Origin: Priapulus caudatus
Taxonomy: Eukaryota > Priapulida > Priapulimorpha > Priapulimorphida > Priapulidae
Direction: 5' to 3'
DNA: 36,239 nt
Assembly (NCBI RefSeq): GCF_000485595.1
Contig: NW_014577232.1
Span: 153,915-190,153 of the forward strand
This document shows, piece by piece, positions 1-11,348 of this stretch; within the stretch, counting starts at the first letter, position 1; each line of letters starts with the position of its first letter. Below the pieces are notes generated by a model. That model worked only from the letters and a program-made list of their open reading frames with translations, was not told the DNA's origin and made no database searches. A program made the translations under genes and the position numbers.

Positions 1-3000
1 ATTGAGCGTTACTTCGTGTGAATCAATGTGGTTCACGTGTACTAGTGTGTGTGGCATTCGTTCAATCATTTCTATTTGCGGAACGGACACAGGTGGTCGA
101 TGTTTACATGAAATTTTACAGCGAAGTGCGCAAAATAGTGGATGACTCAATATTTTTAATGGTTCCTCCGCTTCCTTCTCCACACCCTATGCTCCCCCCG
201 CCTTTCAGCTCTGCAATCTTTGTTTTGGGCGCCATGTAAAAAAGCGACATTTGTGATTTGCGATAAACGAATTCTCACGCTGAACCCCGAAAATAGAAAG
301 TAAAAAAATATATATCTCCAAAATCTCTGATATTCGGATTCCGAACATTCGATATCATGCCCTTGGAAGCCCAAAGTTCCGAGATTTTCCCGCAGGCGCG
401 CACTGCGCGCAAAGCTTAACCAATGAAAATCGTTGCCGCGCAAAGACGAGCTATTGGATTACGATTGGTTTATACTGCTTGTCCGACTGTACGTACGTGT
501 ACGACGTGTGACGACTTAGGCTTAGCGGACTATTGTGCATGCCATACCAAACACACATCCCTCTACGGCCGGACAGCAGGATCTTTCACGGTACGTAAAA
601 GTCAGAGCTAATAAAGACATTTGAGTTGGAATACTGCAGTTGCAAATCTGGAACTTTGCAATTTTCATGGTCAGTGAACTACATGCAGCATTAATAACAA
701 TGTAATATATTTATTACTTTTTCAAGTCAATTTAGTACATTAATGCTGCTTCTATGTATGTGTTGAAATCATGACTAAAGTATGCACCAGATTGCACCCT
801 TTCAAATGTAAAATTGCAAAAGCTCCCTACCATGGGAGGGGGGCTTCCACCCTCCCATACCCTCCCCCCTCGGTCTCTTCGCTCTCTTGGGCTTGGTCGC
901 TCCGCTCCCTCGCAATGTCTCACGCAAAACTCTTACTCAAGGTTGGCAGCCCTGCAATTTATTGGTCTATACCCTGGGGGACATAGACCCTATGAGCCTC
1001 AGGCTGTCAGTGGCAGTGCCATCTTTGGTCTATGGTTCAAGGTTTGACCAATTTGACCATACAAATAATACAGTCGAAATAATATAGGTACGGTTTGACC
1101 ACCGACAAAATAGTTCAGGTACGTATATGCATTTAAGCCGATAAAAGAATGATATCATATGATATCTACAGATATGAAAACAAGTCAATATAAATTATTG
1201 TCTTCAAAGTTGCCTTTATTTACTTTAGAAGCTGTGTGCCTACACTACAGTGAAATTTTGTATCGGACCTATGATCGGACATATACCTACGCTGTAAAAT
1301 GCTTACAAGCGTGAATAAAAATAAAAATTATCATTATCATTGCTCGATGTTGCATCGAATTCACACATAAAATACAATTATTAAAATGACAACTGTATAA
1401 TTATATCAAAATTCAAATAGCATATATAATAGATATACGCAGAGTAAACGATCATTGTGTTTTGCACATACTGACATAGCCTAGTTGCAGTCTAAAATAC
1501 AACATTATGTACCATAATAATAGCATTGGTTTTCATCTAGACACAGATGGTTGAATTTACAAAAGATTGTGGAGGATAAGGTAGGGAATAAGATTATGGA
1601 GGTGGTGGTGGAAAAGGTGGGAAAGGCAGCGATCTAATTGTATGAGGAGGTACGAGAGGAAGACAAAGAAGTCGATCTATGTGTTAGGGAAGAAAGCAAA
1701 TGAAAAGAAGGCTGAAAGTAGAGCCCTTCCTTGGTAGAATAATGGAAGCAACAAAACTGTACGCGGGTAGCAAAGAAAAGGGAATGCAGAGGGTTAGAAT
1801 AGGATTAGGAGAGAGAGCGCGAAACAATGAATTGAGAGTATATATGCACCAGCTATAAGAAAGGTTGGCTATCTAAATACGCCTACCATGCAGCTTGAAG
1901 GTAATCTCATAATCTTGTGCATGCTGGCATTATGTATAGGCTGCAACCACAGAACCAAAGCACCATGGTCCATGGAACTTTTTCATAGCACTGACCTTTC
2001 ACATGTTACAATGGCTTTTGCAGTACACAATTAATGTAATCAGGCTGGCAACACATAATAACACACCATACAACAGTAGGGACAGAACATATCAAAGTAC
2101 CGGTATATTAAAAAATCATCTGCATATGGCACCGAAGAATGCAATGAAATTACGACTATAAAGATCAAATTTAAAGTACAGTACAATAAAACAATTTTTT
2201 TAAATGTAGAAATACATTTCCTGCATCTTTCTATAATTGGAAATATATGCTTCTTACTAGGCCTGTCAGACCATGGATAGAAATAAAAATAAATAAACCA
2301 CACATTTATTAATGAGCATTGACCTTTACATGAATTTAGTGCTGATATTACACTGCAGTGTATTTCAGCACACATGTACACACACAAAGTTATTTTCCGC
2401 TATGGCCCTACGTCCCAGAGACGAACGCTACAAATCCTTGTTCAGTATATTAAATAATAAAATCGGACCACTCTCTGTACTACTGCGGTTCCAGCCACTA
2501 TAATTAACCTCCCTTTGATCAATGACCGAAACCTTGGAGTAATCATTCTGACATCAATCTTCGTCAGAATGATTTCTCCAAGCTTAAACTCAATCTAGCT
2601 GATTTGTAACCATATATATATCCCAAATAAATGTTAGTGAGGCCATTTAGAGTCCTCATACTGTTGTGTGGATGTAACTTGTAAAGTACTGACCCTATGT
2701 CTCAAGTTATTGGAGAAATTGGCTATCACCACTTTGTTTGACTGATGGCATTGACAAGTGGGGGATCATGCGAGCTCAAGGGCACAAAGCGGCCGAGGGG
2801 GGAAGGTGTTAAGCTAAAATACCCTTGCCCTGAAAATTCTAGGGTGGCGACTGCCCCCTGTGCCCCTTCCCCTGGATCCGCTACTGGTGACTCACATTTT
2901 CCTGCTCTTAGTGGTGAATTTTTGCACACCCTTCAGCATAGCATATATTGCAAAGCTGTTGTGATTTTTCCTGTTATTGCTATTATGAACTGATGCCAGT

Positions 3001-3750
3001 GCCATTCCACAAGCTCCATGAGCGATCAGTGGTTAACGTGAGATGTGTCAGGGGTGAGGTGAGACCTACGATCATGCTAGGAAAATAACCAGTGATGGAT
3101 ACAGGGTTAACTAAAGAACTTTTCATGCACAGAATGCACGAAAGTGGACTATATTTGTCACAAAATTCTTTAAAAAATCTCAAGTTTACGAGCTACCTCT
3201 GCAGACCAATAACACATACACAAGGTGTTCACCCCAGGTACATGCATTTTCGTTTTTGAGCTAATAAGAGATCACAGAAGAAACAGATGCCTGCACAATA
3301 CTGGTGATCATGGAATATAGTTCACTAGGTTCTTACTGTGGATATATATATATATATGTCATAATTAGAATCAAATATATGCTATTTCCTACTGCATGTG
3401 ATATCAGAATAATACAAAGATAAGCACTAGTGCATATTTGGACAACATGCTGCATTGTTAATATGCAGTACAACTTTTATATTTTAAAAACCATCTATCC
3501 TAAAACCACATTGATATTTCACCTGTCATGTAATAGCCTAGTATATAAGTATATCACACACAAACTATCTATCTTTTTTACACTGATAAGCAGGTAGTTG
3601 AATTTCTATTAGCAAAACGATATGAAAATTTAATGTACTACATCATGACAGGGGGTAATTGCCCTCCAAGGAACAATCACTTATCTGATATCAAATCAAC
3701 ACCTACAAGAGAGTACCAGGTTGATTGTAGACGATTGTGATCTGACCTGA
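1..3750. other. Gene-free left flank with repeat debris
   Basis: I find no convincing exon here; the open frames are short and resemble nothing I know. At 820-910 there is a C-rich and CTC/GCTCC-rich repeat fragment (CTTCGCTCTC, TCGCTCCGCTCCC). At 955-1030 there is a single end related to the foldback element at 4914-5260. At 2790-2890 a C/G-rich fragment ending in CCCCTGGATCCGCTACTG looks like the tail of a dispersed repeat. Positions 1560-1830 are purine-rich. Positions 3340-3358 hold a short (TA)n. The 3' end of the Ly6-type transcript must lie below 3751, but I see no unambiguous poly(A) signal. Confidence 0.5.
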
Positions 3751-3947
3751 TTAGGAAAAGTAGATATACATCAATCCAATTGCAGTCAGAAACACGGAGA
3801 TTTGTGCCCTGACAGACTCTCCACCATTACAGTGCTGGCTGTTGCAGTAGCACACGGTAGTCTTGGTACCATCAGCTGCTTCAGTATCCGAGCATTTATC
3901 TTCCTTGGAGGCAATAATCGCACATGTTCGTGTGTACCTTGTCATTC
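3751..3947 (-). CDS. Ly6-type gene exon 4 (C-terminal half and GPI signal)
   Basis: It starts after acceptor TTCATGTGTTTAG and ends with TAA at 3753-3751. It codes 64 residues, including TRTC, DKC, CYC and QHCN (the last five cysteines) and then the C-terminal hydrophobic tail. A (GA)n tract on the transcribed strand (4006-4057) lies about 60 bases upstream of the acceptor. Confidence 0.92.
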
Positions 3948-4002
3948 CTAAACACATGAATGAGAAGGAATCATTAGCAACTGCCCTGCTATCTGCATGT
4001 TA

Positions 4003-4060
<58 letters not shown>

Positions 4061-7000
4061 GGCGTGAGCGGCACGAGGCTGCTGCACGGGTGTGTTAGGT
4101 CGGGGGTTACGGTGAGCCACGATGTCGTGTCGCCGCGGGCGTGCGACTGTGATGGCGTCTATGATCGGCAAGCCGACGGTTGTGTCGCGTGACTCTACGA
4201 CGCTTCCTCGGTCGATATGCGTGGACGAGGGAGAGACACAAATATCTGTGTGAATGCATAGTGTAATTACATGTGATAGTGATTTGTGATCGTATTTTTG
4301 TACCATTGCAAATCGTAATATTTTGACGGTATTTTCTTGTACATGTGTTTAATGCTACATCAAACTACTCTTTAGGCTGTTGGCTTTTTGCATGTTCAGA
4401 GGGTATTTGTTGCATTGATTGTATAATACCAGAAGTAGATAATAGGGAATCTACTTCTGATAATACGTAATAGAAATTATGTGGTGAAGTCTATATCATT
4501 TCTGTTTATGGTTTTACTAGGCAAGATTTCTCGTATCAGTTGTAGTATACAGTACTATTAATTAAGTTACCTAATAACAATAAACGTAATTTCACGAAAC
4601 TCAAGAATATTGAACTTTGAAGCCATAGAATCTTTTACATTATCATGAAGCAAAGCTGCAAGTTACAGCCAGAGGGTACAAGATGTAACAACAGGTGGCG
4701 CCACAGCACACGTAAACATGGCTGTCCAACAAAGTTGTAACTTTTCAAGAAAGAAGTAATTATCCATGATAGGTGTAGGACGTATAATATTAGAAGATAT
4801 CAGAGCTTGCGTAATTTCTAGACTCAGTCATTTCAAAACCCAACTTCCAAGGAAACTCGTAGTCGTTCAGTTCTACTCTCACTCACTTTCACTCTGAGTC
4901 TCTCATCATGAATCATGTCACTGACAGTGACGCTCATACTCATACTCATAGGGTCTATATCCCCCAGGGTACGGCCGGAAATAGCTCTAGTACTATAGCC
5001 GCTTACATTAATACGGCTATAGTACTAGAGCTAGGCCGGAAAGTACCCTGGGTACGGTCCGGTATACCGGAACGTACCCTGGTCACTATTTGGTATGGTT
5101 AGGGTTAGGCCCGTTAGGGAGTAGGCATAGGCGACTCCCTAGACTCGTTAGTGGAGTAGACGAGGTACGGTCCGGCATATTAAATAGTACCAGGGTACGT
5201 TCCGGCAGTAACCCGGGGGACATATACCCTCTCAGCGACAGTGACACTGCAGTGTCATGCGGCCGCGTTCTTCACGACCACGTGTCATGAGGTTTTTTAC
5301 CTATACTGGACGTAAACTTATTCAAAGGAAGCCGGTAATAATTTATCCTGCGTCATACTTATACTGTAATACCATTACCTTTGCTGATTACTATTAATCC
5401 ATTTGATTTGCTATAGATTACCGTAGGCGCAGTTTACTAAGGCTGAGAGGGTCCTAGCCCAACCCCCAGGCTGTGCGACGGATTGTCTATTACCGGTGAT
5501 ACTAACCCGTTTCTTGGAGGCTAAGAGGCGTCGCCTGTTCCCAGTCAAATGATTATAATCGAGATATCAGGACCGGTGATAGCATAGGATGATGTTTATA
5601 CTGGACATGCTCTCTATCCTTGAGTCCCCTATGTCCCCATGACGGTCCGGTATAATAATAACCAGAACGTACCTGCTGGTACTATAATTAGTCCGCAAAT
5701 GGCAGACGTTATAACTCCGCTTACCGTAATCTGAGGGTGCTGGTTTTATCGCTCTACTGGGCTGCGTCGGCNCTTACCCTTTCTTGTCTTTGCAAATAGT
5801 TTGTTACTATTCTACGTCGATGAAAGCTTTCCAGCTACCAACGTACGCGCCATCTGTAGGCACTTTTCATAACGTATCCTCAACGAAATTTCTTCGGAAA
5901 GCTCCTGAATTACCATCCCGTGTTTGAAAAGGGCTATCTCGTTGTGTTCGTACTTGTACCATTTCCCAGGAGGACAAGTAGATCTGTCAGGTAGTTGTTG
6001 CTGGACAAGCAGCTTTTTAGAGCTTTTTCATAATTTTCTATATCATCGCTGCCGCTGCTTGGAGAACCGGTTGAACATAGCTATAATCATGGGCTTGCCG
6101 CGAGTGGCCACCCGAATTACACTTATGTATAAACTATTATAGGGATTACGTCACGAAATGTTTCATATGCGTACAATTTATCGTAAAAAAAACTTCCCAT
6201 TTTTTTTACATTAAAGTAAGAAACTAACGAGCTAACAATGCGTAAAAATCTTACCTGATAAGATGTTTCTCATACTAGTTAAATCCAAAAACCTGGACGA
6301 TTTGAAATGAATGTGTATAACATTTAATTGCTTGTTAGGGGGCGTATGTATGAGGTCCATCGAGTGTATATGATAATCACACCACATATAGTAAAATAGG
6401 AAGTGCTAATGCAGCAATTCATAACATAAATGTAACAGAATTACTTATATTTGTCAAAAATTCCTGGCAATATTTTTTTATTCTTTATACTATTTACGCG
6501 TGACGTAATCACTTTATGTGAAGTTATATTTAAAACGTTTACCGCCTTGCTCAGCCTCACGAAACTGTCTTGCTAGGGTTTAGAAGACCCATCAGACAAT
6601 CAGTCTGATAGAAATCAGACGATCTTGTATAGAAAATCAAGCCTACAGCCTCGTGCCGGCAGCGCTACCGCCTCGTGAGAGCGAAGAAGGAGAGAAGAGC
6701 AGGGGCGAGAGGGAGAGAGTCGAGAGGCAGAGCGGAGTTCGGAGCAGCAGAAGCGAAGAGGAGAGAGAGAGGAGATGAGGATAGTGAGGAGAGAGAAGAG
6801 AGAGTAGGAGCAGGAGAGAGAGAGAGAGAGGAGGAGAGGAGAGAGAGAGAGCAGAGAGAGAGAGGGAGGGAAGAGAGGAGGGGGGAAGAGAGAGATGATA
6901 GAGAGAGCAGAGAGAGCAGAGAGAGTAGAGAAAGATGAGAGAGAGAGAGAGCGAGGAAGAGGAAGAGAGAGAAAGAGAAGACAGAAGACAAAGAAGAGAG

Positions 7001-9184
7001 AGAACAACGAGGGAGATGAGTTCTGTGACGCGAGCGAGAGAGAGAGCGTCACAGGGAAGACGAGCAGCAGAGAGAGATGAGAGATGAGACGAGAGAGAGA
7101 GAGCAGGACGAGAGAGAGAGAGAGAGTGTGATCGAGCGGATGAGAGCAAAGCGAGAGAGGCAGAGGAGGAGCGCGGGAAGAGGATAGCAGACGACAGAGC
7201 AAGCGAAGGAGAAGAATGAGAGACACGACGGAGAGCGACGGGTCGATGGCGAGAGGTGCTCCTTAGTTCGTTGCCCCTGAGTTTGCATCAGAGACCTGCC
7301 GTCGAGTGAGCACTTGCGCTCTGCGGGCACTGTTTATGGCTTTATTGAAATGACCATGAAATGTACTTTCTTGCTTGAAGTGCGAGAGGTAACGTCACTG
7401 GTAGGTGTCGGAATACCTTTTGACCTCAAGAGGAGGAGTTTAAACATGAATTTGTTGGACTGTTAACAAAGGAACTGACTGTTTTGCTATTGTTGGCCGA
7501 TTGTGAGCTAAGTTTGCACGTTCAGATTGCAAGGCAATGTTGTTGAACAAGGTCTACGCTCCTTAAATCATATTATTTTTAAAAGCAGTTCTGTTTTAGC
7601 ACCCTGAGTAGCACTCTGAGCTAGGGCCACCCTGATGTGAGCTACACCTGTTAATTGATCCTGAGATGCTCGGTGTGTACGTGCCATAAAACATGGGGGC
7701 AGGCAATTACGCATCTGCATGGGGGTGACACTCGCCACTGATTCTATCTAATTAGTTGCCTGCACTTGCCATGCAGATGTGTTAACTCTACAGCTGAACG
7801 AAATTCTCGCCTGTCTGAATTAACTGGATTTCAGCAACTCAATGGAGTGAGGTTATCATTCACGAAAGAGGTGAGTGCCATCTTATGATTATGAATGACA
7901 CTTGCACGCGCATCTCGCCGGCAACTGTTGTCTATTAGAGGCCCCTCACCCGCCCCCTCCTCCACTTCTCCCCCCACCACACACTACGGCTCGCCGCTCG
8001 ACGCATACTCCATGATAACATGTTAATGATAGTTGAAGTCATTAAAGTTACCAGCTGGTATCTTTATCTACTGACATCCCGAGTATAGCCAATAGCCTGA
8101 GCTATCATAGATTTTAGGTCTGTATTAGTAGTTTAAAATAGTATCCTATGATATATGCTCTGAGCGCAAATGCGGTGATGGGAGGCGTGCTTTCATTCGT
8201 TTGCCAGTGAGTTTAGCATCAGAACACATGCCATCAGGTGAGCGCTGTCGTTCTGCGGCACTTGTTAATTTTTACGGTTTACGAACCTTGGGGTTAAGTG
8301 ATGTATTTCATAATAAAACAAATAAATTTGAGTCATTTATCTTTTAGGAAGATGGGTGTTCTCACATTCTTGAGACATGAGCCCCTATAGCAAAACGTAG
8401 GCTAACTATGTCCCAAAATAATTGGTCAGATGTCTCATATTGGTACTGTTTTTATAAATAAATACGTATATATACTTCATATTTATTTTTAATACTCATA
8501 CCTTCTGCATCCACAACCTTGGTCTTACTACATGAACCAGTACATCCAAAGATAAATTTGGTGTCCTTCTCAGGGTCAAGCCCAAATGAATCGACACACT
8601 TGTCAGAATCAAGTATAGCTATATCCTTGATTCCTTCTGCAAATAAAAAATTTGATATTGTGTTATTTATACGAACCACATATGCAGTCCACTGGGTGGA
8701 CGTCACTGAATGACATTTCTACTCCAGAGAGAAAACGTTGAAAGCAATGCAGTACATTACTTTTAATATCATGATATATCATGACGAATGTATGTGTACG
8801 TATTTTAGACATACTGTGCACACATACCCCTATTTTGCTGAATATGTTTCCATCCTTTTTCTTTCCCCCACTGGCAACTGTAGCACTTTAGAGCATCGCC
8901 TGAAATATTGAAATTCCAATGTCACTAACTTACACAGACACAGACTCACACACTACAATCTACAGTTTGGGCTAGAAGACGGCTGCAATGATTGAATAAA
9001 TCACAAGAATGGTGTAATAACTATGATGAAATAAAGGTATACGTATTATGCACGCACATACGTACATATTATGTGTTACATATCGTCGTATACTCTTGGT
9101 ACGACACATAAAAGTATGATTGTCTTTGTACTTACCGACGGCGAGCCCAGCAAGCATGAGCGCAAGCACGAAACCACAATGCAT
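3751..9184 (-). CDS. Ly6/uPAR-domain (three-finger) GPI-anchored protein, complete, 4 exons
   Basis: The spliced gene is 9184-9136, 8899-8828, 8636-8502 and 3947-3751, giving 150 residues. All introns are phase 1 and bounded by GT...AG; they are 236, 191 and 4554 bp. Residues 1-17 form a signal peptide (MHCGFVLALMLAGLAVG). The mature chain opens with LKCYSC, contains ten cysteines and closes with CYCNSQHCN, which is the LU-domain signature of one three-finger fold. A Gly/Ser-containing segment and a hydrophobic tail (ISVFLTAIGLMYIYF) follow, as in a GPI-attachment signal, so the protein should sit on the outer cell surface. LU proteins act as receptor modulators, adhesion factors or septate-junction factors; nothing here fixes the partner. 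The start codon has A at -3. The domain and splicing call is firm; the specific function is unknown. Confidence 0.92.
4006..4057. repeat. (TC)n microsatellite in Ly6 intron 3
   Basis: About 25 near-perfect TC units on the plus strand, read as GA on the transcribed strand. It lies between the likely branch-point region and the rest of intron 3. Confidence 0.95.
4432..4460. other. Small perfect stem-loop
   Basis: AGAAGTAGAT and ATCTACTTCT form a 10 bp perfect stem around a short loop. No function is evident. Confidence 0.6.
4914..5260. mobile_element. Foldback/MITE-like element with nested inverted repeats
   Basis: The outer arms are inverted copies. The left has CAGTGACGCT, then AGGGTCTATATCCCCC; the right, read inverted, has CACTGTCGCT, then AGGGTATATGTCCCCC. 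Inside are further arms containing ACGGTCCGG and GTACCCTGG motifs. At the centre is a perfect 20 bp stem (4982-5001 with 5014-5033) around a 12-base loop. The unit codes for nothing and looks like a non-autonomous foldback transposon. A single related end occurs at 955-1030, and related palindromic motifs recur at 5640-5675. I did not find a clear target-site duplication. Confidence 0.65.
5261..6670. other. Intron 3 sequence without recognised features
   Basis: AT-rich to mixed sequence inside the third intron of the Ly6-type gene. There is one ambiguous base at 5772, and a short piece at 5640-5675 resembles the foldback element (ACGGTCCGGTATA). No exon, RNA gene or transposase remnant was seen. 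Confidence 0.5.
6676..7245. repeat. 570 bp purine-rich (GA)n-like tract
   Basis: The plus strand is almost only A and G for about 570 bases, with many GAGAGA runs, short GGA and GCA interruptions and few pyrimidines. Long open frames through it on both strands (Arg/Glu-rich or Leu/Ser-rich) are by-products of the composition, not genes. Such mirror-like tracts can form triplex (H-) DNA; that is an inference from composition. Confidence 0.9.
7250..8275. repeat. Dispersed repeat of about 930 bp with short direct terminal repeats
   Basis: A module of about 85 bp (GAGTTT...CATCAGA...TGAGCG...CTCTGCGG, then GCACTTGTT or GCACTGTTT) occurs at about 7250-7335 and again at 8190-8272. A third copy lies at 23560-23640. 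The sequence between them also matches 23195-23650: ACCATGAAAT, CTGTTAACAAAGGA, a C-rich stretch, CATGATA, GTCTGTATTA and GATATATGCTCTG recur in order. No coding capacity was seen. It could be a non-autonomous LTR-like unit or a fragment of a longer repeat. Confidence 0.6.
8502..8636 (-). CDS. Ly6-type gene exon 3
   Basis: A 135-base exon between acceptor TTATTTGCAG and donor GTATGAG (8501-8495). It codes the middle loops of the three-finger domain, with DKCVDSFG and FGCTGSC supplying three cysteines. The reading frame continues exactly from exon 2 (split GAA) into exon 4 (split GGA). Confidence 0.9.
8828..8899 (-). CDS. Ly6-type gene exon 2
   Basis: A 72-base exon preceded by acceptor ATATTTCAG and followed by donor GTATGT (8827-8822). 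It codes GDALKCYSCQWGKEKG and a short basic stretch. It carries the first two cysteines of the domain (CxxC), which is the diagnostic start of LU domains. It is too short to appear as a stand-alone open frame and was found by joining phases. Confidence 0.88.
9136..9184 (-). CDS. Ly6-type gene exon 1 (signal peptide)
   Basis: ATG at 9184-9182 in context AACAATGC, followed by 16 codons plus one base coding the hydrophobic leader. The exon ends at a perfect donor GTAAGT (9135-9130). The split codon with exon 2 reads G|GC, glycine. Longer readings of this frame run into the intron and are not coding. Confidence 0.88.
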
Positions 9185-9980
9185 TGTTTTATCGGGTTTG
9201 ATAAGGAATTATGTAATAAAATGCCGAGGATTCTGTACACCGATTATTCAGCGTTGGGATGGTGTTCCTATTTTGGATAGTATGAACGTTTCAGCGGAGC
9301 GATCAAGCGTCTTTTCTACACAACACTAAACATCCGAGGGAACCGGTTGTAGCCAACACCCACATGCGCTGCCAGCCTATACCGTGACTACTCTGCCTTC
9401 TCGCCTATTAGCGACACTCGTGGGATATGCTAGCTGCTGTACGCGACGGCATATATGTTCAAGGCTATCGATCGAGTACCATGCCCGAGCTCTACCATAT
9501 AGACCTAATAGCCTGTCGGGAGCCTGCCTGTCTGCCCTGGGCCGACGGCCTGCGTCGGAGCTGTAGAGAAGAAACGAAGATACCCAGCTAGAGCTTATGC
9601 TCGCGCATTCCTTCCGCGTCTCTCTACTTTCCGTCATACAGTAATGTATCAGTATAATTATGTTTTGCGTTTATAAGATGTTATCTGGCCACGCCCCAGC
9701 CCTTCCTCGTAAGTATACGTGTCGGTGTGGGAGATAGCGAGCGCAGGAGAGCTGGGAAGAAGAACAGGGAAGCGACAGACGACCGAGTAGAGATAATGGC
9801 GGCGGAGACTGAAAGAGATGGTGCGGGAGAGAGATAGAGGGACGCGAAGAGGGGTGCGTTTGGCGTGTGTTGTGTACCGGCCCGCTGAAATCTTGAGAGT
9901 GGCACATTTTTGTTTATATTAGTAAACAGTGCGAATTTATGTTGGTTGTTATTGGCTTGAAAGGTAAAGGGTTGCGGGTC
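9185..9980. other. Upstream region of the Ly6-type gene
   Basis: This must contain the promoter and 5' UTR of the minus-strand Ly6-type gene. I see no clear TATA box or initiator that would fix a start site. Short open frames on both strands have no recognisable content. Positions 9690-9900 are GA-rich on the plus strand. Confidence 0.4.
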
Positions 9981-9984
9981 ATTT

Positions 9985-10230
9985 GCGCGCGTGCGTATAT
10001 TTGTTTTTCGTTGCTCGTCGTTGTGTTTTTTGTGTTGTTGTGCGTGCGTGCGTGCGTGTGGTGTGTCTCGTACGCGTGCGTGCTGCGTATGCGTGTGTGC
10101 GTATACGTGCGTGCGTGCGTGCGTGCGTATACGTTTGGGTGCGTAGCGTATGGCGTGGCGTGCGTACGTATTGTGCGTGTGTGCTCTGCTGCGTGCTCGT
10201 GCGTACCTTGCTGCGTGTAATCACGAGCGT
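9985..10230. repeat. (TGCG)n/(TG)n-rich low-complexity region
   Basis: Imperfect TGCG and TG repeats dominate, with the clearest runs at 10042-10058 and 10107-10130. Cys/Val-rich open frames through it are composition artefacts. Confidence 0.85.
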
Positions 10231-10307
10231 GACACGTGCGACAGAGAAGTTAATTTTGGGACGCGCTCGGATCATAAGCGGATTGATCTTCGGAAAGCAC
10301 TTAATAT

Positions 10308-10357
10308 TATTATCCTCCGCACGAAGTGTAGCGGAGGGTATTGTTTTGGTCTTTGTA

Positions 10358-10389
<32 letters not shown>

Positions 10390-10857
10390 TGTGTGTGGTG
10401 GTGTGTTGTCTGTCCGCTCGATATCTTTGCAAACCGGAGTAGAAACTTAATCTTGGTCCACAGGTGCATCTTATGGAGCCGTAGAACACCCATATTGATT
10501 TGAGTGACCTTGACCAAGGTCAAGGTCACAGAGTCATTAATATATTTCGACACATGGATCATTTTGAGTAATATTTTAACCAAGGTCAACGTCATCCATT
10601 AGAATTAGCAACCTCGGCCTACAAAATATCAACAGCGGTGTAAGTGATCGCGTGTGCGGCGGATTCGCACTTCCCAGTGTCGCCTTCTAGTTGGTATCGA
10701 AGGCAACTGTATTGTTACCTTTGAAGACATTGTGTGTAATTGTGCGTGCGTCGTGCGTGCATGTATGTGTGTTCATGTGCTTGTGTACGTATATAGTACA
10801 TAAACTATACGTCATATATATATTATATATAATTTATATCATATAATATATAATAAT
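10308..10857. repeat. Dispersed repeat X, copy 1 (without insertion)
   Basis: It begins with a small stem (CCTCCGC...GCGGAGG, about 10311-10338), then (TG)n/(TGCG)n, then a unique core from about 10405 (CTGTCCGCTCGATATCTTTG) to about 10690, and ends in an AT-rich tract. The core contains TGACCTTGACC followed directly by AAGGTCAAGGTCA (about 10506-10530). The same core recurs at 17840-18114, and its last part at 20063-20240, where a broken hAT element interrupts it. The two cores differ mostly by one-base indels. Confidence 0.8.
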
Positions 10858-11348
10858 ATAATGGTAATTTCATCATCAGAAATATATATGAAAATAGATG
10901 ATTACAGTGGAAGCAACCTCGCTTGCTGATTCTTATGTGTGTAGTAAAATTCAAGCTTCTCGCACATTGACAAAACCCCAACAGTAATAATCTACGTATG
11001 CTCGAAGCAAAATTTCTACGCTCTGTTCGTCCGTACTGCACACGGAATGCGTAGTTTAATTTATAGTCACATACGTATGTATGCAAGGATGTGTCATATC
11101 TGCAATTAGGTAGCTTACGGTGGCATGCGCAGCGTAGGGTATTTACTAACTTCTACATACGCAACATAAGTAGATTAAATTTACACACGCAGCAACATGA
11201 GCTTACAGGTAGGACCACGAACGCGCGTGGTAGCAAGCTCGGCGGTCGTAACTGGAAACATCTATCGTATTCAACAGACGCCATGACGAATCTCTCAATA
11301 ATCATTTTCTGCTGACTCCGAAAAAAGAGAGAGATTCTTCGCGAGCAC

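Noticed and set aside
6615-7330. Leu/Ser-rich and Arg/Glu-rich long open frames on both strands
   Set aside because: They arise from the purine tract; stop codons are rare in GA/TC repeats.
8972-9184. 70-codon single-exon reading of the Ly6 start
   Set aside because: It runs through a perfect GTAAGT donor after residue 16, and the phase-matched exon 2 restores the LU domain.
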